Assembly (NCBI GenBank): GCA_030620095.1
Contig: JAUTXW010002103.1
Location: 3,344,001 to 3,408,000 of the forward strand
DNA: 64,000 nt
From: Kuschelorhynchus macadamiae
Lineage: Eukaryota; Arthropoda; Insecta; Coleoptera; Curculionidae
Direction of reading: 5' to 3'
Part shown: in pieces, positions 1 through 12,100 of the stretch
Numbering within the stretch: position 1 is the first letter of the stretch
How the letters are laid out: each line of letters opens with the position of its first letter
Translations under genes and position numbers: made by a program
The notes under the pieces: model-generated
What the model saw: the letters and a program-made list of their open reading frames with translations, nothing else
Database searches by the model: none
Told to the model about the DNA's origin: nothing

Positions 1-3000
1 GACACATAAAGCAATCGAAAAAGAACGTTTAAATAACTCTTTATTATGTGTTGGTAAAATATATGTTTTTATCAATTTCGATAAACAACACGATCTAAAA
101 GGTAAGGAGGAGTTTATATTTTAAAATTTTATAGTAAAAGCAAGTCGAATGTAAAATGCGTCTGTTGTACATGTTTAGCCATTTTATGGTTTTAAGTTTA
201 TGTGATATATGTTGTCTTCGGCGAATTCCAAATATTAGTCTTAAGCAAGAATTTTGTAACTTTTGATTCTTTTTACGTCTAAGGCATTTAAACAGGGTCC
301 ATAAATACTATCACAAAAATTTAATGGTGACAAGACAAGAGATTCGCAGAGCATCGCAATAAGGGGAATATAACATTTTTTGAATATCCAATTTTTAATT
401 TATAACATTTGGTAAAAATGTTATCCAAAATATGTAAATTTTTCGCAGAATTTTTAAATATGATAGATTTACAAGATGAAGATTTTGTAGCAAGTTATTT
501 CTAATTTTATCACTACAAAAAAGTGAAATGTTTATTTTTAAAAGAAAAAAACTATTATTATAAAACTAATTATCCAGGTTTAAAAATTTTGCAAAAAAAA
601 TCAAATGTATATACTATATAACAATAACGTCCAGAGGTAACATTTTGATATAAGACAAAACTTGCTGCACCCTAAAAAACAAAATGGCGGTAAAACCAAA
701 ACACCAATTAAAATATTTGAAAAAATCGAAACAGATTGTTTCCTGGGAAGTATTTTATTGGTTTCCAAAAAAATGAACATCTGAGATTCCATAATTTTTT
801 CATTTTAGATTGATTTCAAATTTTGTGCAAGCATTAAGTGTGATATAGAGATAAACTCGTAAAATTGTGGTACGAATTTAAGATGACAAAACAAAATGGA
901 AGCCAAATAAAATGTTTAAAAAATCTTATTCAATTGGCTTTAAATTTTGCAGGAAAATTAAATCTGATAAAGGACTAAACTTGTACGAATTCAACTCGAC
1001 AGAATAAAATTGCGATGTGTGTCAATGTAAAAACTACGTATTCAATTATCAATATAAATGTGTGAAATGACAGTATATGATTATTTGCTACTAAATGACT
1101 ATGTGTGGAACCAAATTGGGTCACACTTCACTATTCCTAATAAAAGAAAGATTTTTGAAGAGGGAAGTTCCGGGTAAAGGAATTTACCGATTTTTTAAAT
1201 GCTTAAATTTGAAATTTATGTTTATTTTATTTCTCAACCTACTTAGTTAATGAATACTCTGTTTATTACAATCCTTTGACGTTTGTGGCGAGGAGCAAGG
1301 ATAAAATCAGTTTATGATTTTTAGTAGTTATTTACACAATTAATAGTATGTTTTTGTCAAATTTGATTAAGTTCAAATAGACATATAATATATCAAAAAC
1401 TTTATTCTTATTTAAAATAATTAATATTATAAAGAAATTACCGTAAAAATACAAACTTTAGTGCACTACGTTTTTATTTTTCCAGAGGCTCGCTAAACCA
1501 TGTTTTTATTGATTCTGAAAAAAATCATTATTCCCTACGACTTGGAAAAAATATCATTTTATTTTATCTAATTTTGAGAAAAATGATTTTTTACAATCAA
1601 TAACCCAATAAAAGTAGCATTCTTAGCAGTTTTTGTGTTATCAAAAATTATTGGCATACGTTACTTAAATGGGGTAGCCTGTTTATTTTCTGTCTGGGGC
1701 TCTTCTTGCTAATTATGAATATCCCGGGTTTAATACTAATAATAAATATAACAATAAACAACCGAGAGAATTGTCCAAAAACGTTGCCAATTCCCATTGA
1801 TTTCATCCTGTTCACATCGCTACTTACAACAGGTTTTTTTATCAATTCACTCGGTTGTCTTTAAATATAAAGGTATCAAACCTTTTTAATTAACAAATAT
1901 ACAGGATGCCCCATTCAAGAAATAATTTATGTGAATAAGTTAACATTTGAATGTACCTTTTAATAACACATAAAATATTGACTAAGAATCCTTTACTTTG
2001 TTTTTTTGAACAAAGATTATGGCTCAAACCACAAAAAAAAACTTAAATGAGCCTTAAAGTAGGAAAGATAAAATGATACCACTGTACAGGGTGTTTGATT
2101 GAATTTTGACCACCCTCCTTAAATTCTTATTTTTAAAAATAGAAAAATGATTATCTTACCAATACAGGTAATACAAATTTTAAATCATAATACACAAATT
2201 GTAGAGGATGAGGTGTTGTTTATTGCGGTATGTAGACATATTATACAGGGTGTTTCTGGAAAACAGGGAAAAGTTGTATTTTTAAATAATAAAACATCAT
2301 GTATATTCATAAATATTTTAGAAGAGCTTTTTAAAAATTCCATAGATAGTATGTTTCGCGCATTTGGTTTTTGAGATATTTAAGTTTAAAAAAGTAGATC
2401 TTATTTTTTGTATAATTTTCAATATAGAAAACTATTATTTTCTGTTTGCCGATACTCTCTTTTTTTCTTAGATAATGAACTAGCTAATGGTTATGTAATA
2501 TTAAAGTTTAAAAACAATAACATAACAATAAAAATCACTGTTTTTAAAATCTAAATATCTCCATATCCAACAAAGCTAAACATATCTATGATCTTTTAAA
2601 ATATCTATAAATATACAGCATATGTCATTTGAATATTATTTTTACACATAACAAAAACCTTTCATCTTCTACCACTTGCTAAAAGAATAATTTTTCTACC
2701 CTTAAAAATAAGAAAGCTAAGCTATATTAGATCATATTAGTTCCCAGCGAAATTTTCAATACGAATACTTAAACTTAGTCTTCTGGCTAGTCTTATGTAT
2801 CAGTGACTTCGATATTATCTTAAAATTAAAGATAAAAAACTATTTACCATATTTTACCTACTTATTCGACAAGTTTTTACAGTTATAATACATAAATATT
2901 TACCACTAAATAGTTCTCGAAAACACGCCCCCTGGACGGTCGCCTGAAGAAGCACGTGTTGTTAATGAAATTACTCACTACAGAAAAAAAATCAATAAAA

Positions 3001-3042
3001 AGCCAAAAAACATCCACGAAAAAAAGGGCAAAGGTAACAAAC
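1..3042 (-). other. RyR intron, part; short repeat fragments only
   Basis: AT-rich DNA with no coding sequence that I recognise; the next RyR exon is not here. It contains two TACAGGGTGT repeat termini (2085 and 2244), a related ACAGGATG end near 1902, and a 33-bp segment (2168-2200) repeated exactly at 5106-5138. Confidence 0.8.
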
Positions 3043-3155
3043 CTTGGCAAACTGTGCAAAGAAGCTTGCCTGAAGCAAGACAGTACCGCTCTCTTGCGCT
3101 GGGTCGACACGATAGACCTATAAACACCTTTCTGCTGCTGCTGGGGATGGTCTAT
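3043..3155 (-). CDS. RyR: RyR exon 33 (last in window): calmodulin-binding segment
   Basis: Reads IDHPQQQQKGVYRSIVSTQR, KRAVLSCFRQASLHSLPR. By alignment to vertebrate RyR1 this is the calmodulin-binding peptide near residues 3614-3643. The cysteine in A-V-L-S-C-F-R corresponds to the reactive Cys3635. The basic, amphipathic pattern is retained. Donor GTTTGT; it ends two bases into an Arg codon, and the next exon (expected to start H-R-A-C-N) is not in the window. Confidence 0.95.
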
Positions 3156-6100
3156 CTGGCAGAAAGCAACGTTAACAAATAAATTAATACATACTGGCAA
3201 CATAAAAATTAAATAAGATCGGTATGGTCGTGAAAAAAACTCAAACGTCTGCAAAAGTCGGGAAAAAATTGATATTGCAAAGAGAGCATCAAAAAATTCT
3301 GCAATAAAGAAAATTTTATTAGTATTATTTTAATTTTATTTACTTACAATAACATTATTACATATTTACAACTTTTTTTATTTTATTAAAATGAATACCA
3401 CTACTCTAACCATTCTCATTGTTATTTTTGCGTGTATATTTTATAGTTCCGATTTATCTGGTTATTTTAACAATAAACAATTTGTTTTTTGAAGCTAAAA
3501 GCAATTTTCTATGAATTCTAACGCTGAAATGCCGAAACGCCGCAAAAGACATATCGGGAATGAATACCGTAATAAAAAACGATTCTTTATTTTCTTAACG
3601 CCGACATCAATGTCTCTATATTTGCTTCTAAGAAATTCTGCTACAATATTATCAAACATTAACACATACAATAGTATGAATTAAAATTAATTACAAATCA
3701 TAGTAGTTATCAACTTTGCAACAAGTATAGTGTGCATATTGGTTTATTATTTAAGGCAAGCTATGTGTCTCTGAAACTAACAAGTGTTAGTCTTCACATT
3801 TCCTATAAAAGGATTTTATTAATCTTTCTGTGGTATGTAAGTGTGTCCTTTTTTATTGTATCTAAGTAAATCCAGAGTTTATTGCTGATGTTATAATCCA
3901 TTTGAGATTTATTGTTAAACAGTAAATAACTTAAAGTACTTTGGTGAAGTTCAGTGCAAGAAAAGAACGTTGATAGTAAAAACTGATCCAAAGTAAGACC
4001 TTTTCTAATCCTATTTAATGTGACTTGAATGAATTTGTCAATAACATTTTAACTGATTATTTAAAATAAATTATAGTTGGTTATACAAGAGAATAATTTG
4101 TTAAAAGTAATTTTAGATAGAATTAGTGGAGTGAATGAATGAACGAATATTTCAGTTTCTAAAACTTGTATTTGTTTTAATGTATCAACTTGCATTTTTT
4201 GGTAAAGCTGAGTTTTATTGATAATATATTTAAGTGGTTCTACAAATAGGCAATTTAGCTATACAAAATCGGCACCTATGGTAACACCGCTCGTTGTTTG
4301 TATTTTTTATATGTTCTACCATTTTTGTTTTAACAAATACTATAACTGTTAGTTGTTCTTTTAATATTGTTTGTATGTTTATTTTTTCTATATTTCTTGT
4401 ACATATTTTGAATGTTTTATTTATCTAAACTATATTTATTGACGACCCTATATTACATAATGTAATCGTTGGTAATATATCATTTGAATTTGATTTTGAT
4501 TTGAATTTGTTATCTATTACCAAAAACTAAATAATAACCTAAATAGTGGAATAATTTTGGCCGGGTCTCTAAAGTAAAAATAAAAAAAAAAATTAAATTA
4601 AAAATTTTGACACTCTGTACCTCAAAAACTGGTTATAGAGTCAAAACGTGGCACATTTTGATCACGAAGTCGTAAACGATACTATAATAACAAAATTGAA
4701 AAATTCACCAAAAGCCATTTTCCATAAAAACTGTGAGAGGTTTTCCCCAGGCGTAATCGGACATTATTTTTAGTTGATCTGTTTAAATATATATTTACTA
4801 TCTACAATTTGTTAATGTAAGGCTTTTGCAGAATTTTCTGATGCATTAATGGAAATTTTGTAAAGCTATTCATAAAAGCTAAATAGTTTATTATTTTTAT
4901 AAAGAGGTAATACAAAGTTGCTTTAGCTGCTGAAACATCTCGTAACCAAGCCGTAAACAATATGTAACATTTGTAATGGTAATCTGCATTTTATGAATAC
5001 GCCTACAATTGCAAAAACAGGAAAACAGCACACAACTACTAAATGAACAATATACTTGGAAAAAGTCGAAGCTGTTCTATTCAAAAACATTTTAATAAAA
5101 TTAATGTAATACAAATTTTAAATCATAATACACAAATTAATTTCAAACACTTACCATATGTAAGCCATACAAGACTTTACTCATGGCTACTATTCTATCG
5201 ACAGTTTCTTCTAGTTGGTTTTTCCCATTGCTGTCCAAAGTGTTAACGCTGACACTCTTCTTTCCTAATTTACTATAAAGATAGTGTTGCCACGACATTT
5301 CATCAGCGGGATCGATTTTGTCGGGAAGTGTCAACTGAGTTTTCGCGAAATCTAAAAAATACTCAGAACTGCACAAAATGCTGAAGTAGAATTCATTTCA
5401 TGAAACATATGATTTCAATGTATTCTCAAATAGGTCAGTTCTCAGCAATGAATAAAGAAAACAAAGGAAGACAGACAAATATGGCTCATCGTTTTGTTTT
5501 GGCATGTGTATCATTTGAGTGATGCTTTTCAAGTAGCTATGCTATATTTTAAGTTACGCGGTTTGTGGTGGACCTAAAACTCTAAAAAACACAAGTTTGG
5601 GGATTACGTTTCATTGGTGAGTACATTTTGGCGTATTTATTTAGATATTTTTTCTTTAAAGCACGTAGCTCACCTTTGCCAGTGAATAAAGTTTATTCAT
5701 TGACATTGGCATTTTTCAAAACAGACGTAACCTTAAGGCATATATTAAAGTCTACAGCATAATTTTAATTCGAAATTCCAGATTAAAAATGAATCTCAAA
5801 GAAACATCTAAATAAGCCAGATTTTTCGGCAAGTTCTTGAGGAGTTCTACTGCACCATTTAACATGTTTTTTTTATATGATCGTCTGATTACCGAGACCT
5901 TTCAACACTTTTTTTTGTATTGTTTTATTGCGTTTTTTTTGTATAAGACTAATATGTTTTTTTTTATAACATTTCTGGACGATGTGGTGAACGCACCCTC
6001 ATATTCCATTGGAAACTCATGGCGCCATATAACGGAAAAAGCAGAACAAGGTCTCCCGAACCCGCTAGTTTATTGTTTAATTGCCGCATATCTTTCTCTA

Positions 6101-9100
6101 AAAGAGAAAAACACTGCCAACCGAAAGTTATATACGCCCTATACAACAGCTGTCCCAGACAACAATCAAAGAGTTTACACTCCTTCCTTTGTTTTCTTTA
6201 TTCAAAAGAGACAAAAAAGCAACCGAAGCATTACATAATTACAAATAGAAAGATTTATAGATTAATGGGTTCATTTAAGTGTATTAAGCGATTGTAAAAT
6301 TGCACGGATGAATGCAGAGGAAAAGACTGTTAGGGTATTTGAAAGTACATTTTGCTCTATGTTTTTAAAACTATGCAAAAAATCACCACCAAAGTTATGT
6401 AGTATTATTCTTATATTTATTAATATCAAAGAAAACACAGAAATCGAAAAACGGATAATATGGAAAAATCGTTATTTTTTATATATCGCTTGTGTAATCG
6501 TTCTTGATGCCTCGAGCGGGAAACGTATACAAAACATTAATGAAAGCAGTGCAAAAAAACGACTTTACTGAACTCTCTACGATCAATAGGAGCGGATATA
6601 TGAAGTAGATAAGCAGAGACCTAAATCGTTATTTATATATACATTTTCTTTTAGCGTGTAAATCGTAGTTTACTTTTAATGCGACCTTATTTTTTAATAT
6701 AATAGATAAACTAGTTTCATGTAAGTTATTTCAGTATTAACTTACTATAGGATTTGCAAATTCTTCACTCCAAAGTTGATAGTAAACAGCAATTTCATAT
6801 AATTTTGTATTTTGTGGGGAAAAAATTATATATCACTAGAATTAGAAAAATTGTTACAATTTTAATAACGAATCGATCAAGTATCTACAATAAAATTCTT
6901 TATTTAGTTCGACAGCCCAGCCACACTGTCATTGTGATAGGTATTGATCCATCTGAAATCAATTTAAAACTCAATTTTAATGGGTAAGCGGCTGATTACC
7001 CTAATTTACCACTTCATATTATCGGCTCTATTAATATTAGAAAGTTCAATATGGACGCGTTTTCTGTGTTGTACTTTCAATAATGTTTAATGTATTTTTC
7101 TCGCCAGATGCACTGGGAACGGTTGCACATAATATATAAAAAATAACAATATACAAGCGTTTTTTTCCAATTTTCCTCCAAATTAGAACAGTCATATCTC
7201 CAAAACTATTTATTGCATTGAGTTTTACAACCAGCCATTTATTTTATTAAATTAAAGAAAAAAAAAGGTTTTGCATCGCAAATATAGCGCAAAAGGTAAA
7301 AATCGTATTTTTAGCTTATTTAACAATAATCTGCACCTAAATGAACCCATTAATTTATAAACCCCTCATTTCATGTCTCTGAGAAGTGGCCTCGACGGGT
7401 AATAGTGCCATATGGTTTTGATAAATTTGATATGAAATCTTACCAATTATTTCGTATTCAGGCATTTTCTTTAAGAATCTGTCTTTACAGTGCTGTACCA
7501 GTTCCTGTTCGCGACCAGCAAACAGGTTCAAACCGACTGGTAACAGCCGTTTCAAACACGCTACCATAAGTGACGCTTGAATTTCCTTGTCCTTGTCCCG
7601 TTTCTTGTCACGATTTTTCTTCTTCTTCTAACCAACAAATTAGCAATTGATATTTTGTAAATAAGGAGCGAATAACTATATGAAAGATGTAAAATGTCCA
7701 AAACTCTGGGAAATAATTTGTCTCAAATTCTGAGTGTTAAAATTTTTTAATTTTTTTTTTGATATACCTCGTACATGTCTACAGATTACACGTTAACTAC
7801 GAGTAATGTTAATAAAGCAACTAAACAAGTTTTAGAGGCCTAAGTGGAAAATTTATCAGACAATGAAACGCTACAAAGAACATATAACCGATAAAACCAG
7901 GACAGTACTCACACCACACCATCACCATAGCAACCCTACACACTTGTATGGCCTACCTAAGATTCATAAAGGCTGCATGCCGTTACGACTAATCCCAAGC
8001 TCTAGGAAGTCACCGACCAGCAAACTGTCCAAATATCTACTGCAGACGATTCAGAAAATGCAATGTACGACTACTTCTTTCGTTAAAAATTCTCCCTTTT
8101 GTAAATGTTAAAGTTATCTCCATAGACCCAGAAGAACAATTTGTAAGCTTTGATGTGAAAAACCTGTATAACAATGTTCCACTGAAAAAGGCGTCCATTA
8201 TCAAAACCATGCTTGGTGAAGATCAATTTCTTCCTGAACTTTTATTATATGGAACAAGGAAACAAACATATGGAAGACTTTTTAGATCATTTAAATAAGG
8301 CAGATCCCTTCAATCAAGTTTACCCTAGAGAAAGAAGAAAATTCCAGATTACCTTTTCTTGGTGTTTCTGTCAATTGTGAAATAATCTGATCAAGACTTC
8401 CGTTTACAGAAAACCCACTCACATAGGAGTCTAACTATCCTGCAGCGAAAAAAAAACAAGGTGGTATTAGATCTCTGCATAACCGACCCACAACCTTATG
8501 TATGGACAAGGAGTTTTAGAAAAAGAGACTAGTAATAATATAAATGACCTTAAGCAAAATGGTTACTCAGAAAAGTTATCATTTCTTATTTTTATGCGCG
8601 CTAGATCATATCCCAAAGTTTTGTACACACCCTGTATACATTTGATAACTATTTTCCTTGGCGGTATGTTTAATAAACTGTACGAATTAATTACTTTTAA
8701 AACGTATTCAATATGCACTAATTATTTTACAATCTGAAGATTGGGAAAGCCTACTAGGTCTTAACAGTTTATTAGTAACATTTTAAAACATTATTGTAGG
8801 ATATGTTTCGTTGGTTTTTAAGGATAATAAAAGGCCTTATTTTTCACAATGCCAACGTTTCGATCTATACAAAGCACTGTAGATTTAACTGAGTAAAATC
8901 AAAATTTGATTTTTTTCTAAACAAACAAATTGCATAGTACAGCATGTACAATACATAAAATAAAAATATTAAATATAAAGTTTTCACTAACGATTAAAAA
9001 TAAAACTAAATTTTAATCGTTGGCCCTGAAAAAGATCTTAAATAAAGATCGAAACGTTGGCATTATGAAAAATAAAAGCTTTCATTATCCTTAAAAACTA

Positions 9101-12100
9101 ACAAAAGTTCTTCTACAATAATTAAGTTGAAAGATACGAATTCTACAAACATTTTAAAAAATAGTAACATTTAATTTAACCAATTCATAAATAAACACAT
9201 AATGTGCTTATTTACGAGCATTTATAATGACATTTACTAACAAGCAATGTTCATTTTCAAATCAAATATTCCTGGTGGATTTTATAAGTTGGTTTTGTTT
9301 AGTTGGCCTTTTATTTATTAGTTTCTAATCTCCCGTAAAATTCACCAAAAATATTGACGTAACGAATTTGCCAATGACGAATAATAAAACCCCCTTACAT
9401 ACATGATGTAAAGCACTATAAAAGTCTATACGAATAAACAAAATAGTTCAGACAAACCTTTATGTAAGCTCAATATAGTACAAATAAACTAATTTCTCTA
9501 TTGTCATATTTTCTCTTTATAATATACGATCCTACTTACACGAGCTTTGAGTCACCCCATTTCGTGAGGGGAGGAGGGAAAACCATGCCTTAACCCTAAC
9601 ACCCCACTACCTTTTTGTATCTTTCACATTCCCTATCCACCTCGCAAAGCCATTTTATTTCTTATATATTTCAAACTTTTATATTTTACATAAATTATAT
9701 TCTATTAAATTTTGTATTGACATACAAATATTTAGATTTTAAGCTAATTTATGTAGGTATTTTATTGTCCTTAAAGTTGAATAGTTACGACTTATCTTTT
9801 TTTTGTAAAACAATTGTTGATTAAATTTGATGAAAATACATTGTGATACTACACGTATACCTATAGAAGAACGGCAAAACTACTGAACAATATCAACTTT
9901 AACGAATATTTTTACTGCAGAGTACTATAAATTCAGTTTTCTCCATAGCAATTCGAATTGCGTTATCTTTAAGTCCCAAAATCGCAAAAACCCCTTCAAA
10001 ACACTAATTTTAATTAATAATACTGAAACGTCAAATAATGCGACAATAAATTATTTTTTTATAGTGGCTTATAATTAAATTTCTTGGAGTACGTAAACGT
10101 TTGCCTCTGAATCTACACAAGGTCGCTGGTATGAATGGAAAAAGTTGATTATTTCTTAACGTAACAAAGTTATCAAAATATATTAAATGGAAAAGTTCTA
10201 GATTATTTAGAAAGCTATTGGAGTAAAGGAAAACTAACTATATATATAGGATTGGTCAAAAAGTCGCAATAAAACAAAGTGATATATTTTTTAATGGATC
10301 ATCCTGTACATTATATAACTATCAAATGAGTCTCTTTTTGATGATGTATTCGCATTGATTTTAGTGTGGTATAGCGTATTACAACTATCTTTATCTCTAT
10401 AACAATCTGCCTCTTATGGCATGATTTTTCTCAAATGTATCAAATGTGTTTAAAGAAAACGGTAGCAAACCTAGTATTTTTATAAGCGGCCAAACGATAT
10501 CTATCTATAATTTACAGGGTATTCCATTTAAAAAATGCAGCTTTGTTTTGACATGAGTTTATGACTAATTCTGTATAATTAGTTTTTCTTTGCTCCAATA
10601 GAGTACCAATACAATTTTGGTAGGTTCCATTCTTTGCTAGCTCTCTTAATTTTGTAAATATCGGTTTCCATACTGCTACTCTGTATATGACTATAAACAA
10701 CTGACTAATGAATGAATGAACACAATACATTTTGCAATGATATTGTAATGTTAATTTATACATCTAAGGGAAGCATAATACAATTTTGCAAATGCTGTGA
10801 AACTGAAACTAAATCCACTATTTAATCTAAACGCAACAAATAATCTGAACAGATTTAAAAATTCCACTATTTATATTACTTAAATACCTTTAAATATTCC
10901 ACAGACTCCTGCTTCTTTTAGAAAAGATGAAATAAAATGAACAAGTCACATAGTTTTATTTGGATATTTAGGTAAAATATATTTTATATTTAAAATTACT
11001 TCAAATATACTTTACATAAGTAGTTACTAATTTCTTTCATAAAAATAAATATTTAACTAATATGCTTAAAAAAACTAGGATTTACACATATAACGTATTA
11101 TAATTCAGGTACAGTTTTTAGTAGTGATGGGCAGCGGAAACTTTCCACCTTTGGAAACTTTCCCATTTCAAAAACTTTCCTTTAGAAATTGGCCAGGGAA
11201 TTCTTTATTCCTGGGAATATTTCAAAAATTCCCACAGACTTACATTTTTTAAATTTGACGTTTTAATGCCATAAGACATATGAGTATTTTTTAAAAATAG
11301 ATATCTGATAATAAATAAACTTTCAATTCCCCTTTGTCGCTATTCTTGTTTCCTTACATTGTCCTTTCACTTCTCTATTAATTTTTAATGTTATTTTATT
11401 TTTATTTTGAGCCATGTTTGTGTGTTTTTTTATGGTAATTCGTTGCGTTAGTAACAAATGTTTTTGTTCTACTTTTGCAGTTTTATTAGGAGCGAATGAT
11501 AACTGAATCAAGCTCATGTCCCTACGAGAGGTTTCATCTTTTTTTTGAGGACTTGTTATTTTTATTTAATTCTTATTTCTTATTTCTGAAAAATGAAAGA
11601 AAAGCCTTGTCTAAAACATTTGGGCTCTTGTTAACTATTAGTCCCACTGAATTGTCAAATTTACAAATTTGAAATACCGAGTGACAATGAAATCGTTATA
11701 CAGAACCCTGTTCCATTACTACTCTAGGTGGAGGTTTGTAATGTTTTTAGGTACTTCCAGTTTGACCTGAAGTGAAGTTAGGTCATGAATATTTAATGGC
11801 ACCCTGTATATTTTTCACATATTCTGAAAGGTCTTCAAATTTCCTTTTCATTGATCAATTTTTTGAAAATTCAAGATGGCATCTTATTGGCGGAGTATTA
11901 TGTATCTCGGTGAAATAACTTATTTAATTAACAACAGAGAGTTTTTGACTTATGTAAGATGTACTAGAAACGAAAATCAGCTATATATCGCTATAATCGG
12001 TTCGTTAGATAAATCTAAATTTTTATTTTAAATTTGTTTGTTTATTATAAAAATTATTTATAATACTATTATCTATTCACATTTTCTATATAGTTCTACA

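Noticed and set aside
1648..1845. Minus-strand frame in the leftmost intron as the next RyR exon
   Set aside because: It does not resemble the expected H-R-A-C-N-I-F sequence and lacks splice sites of matching phase.
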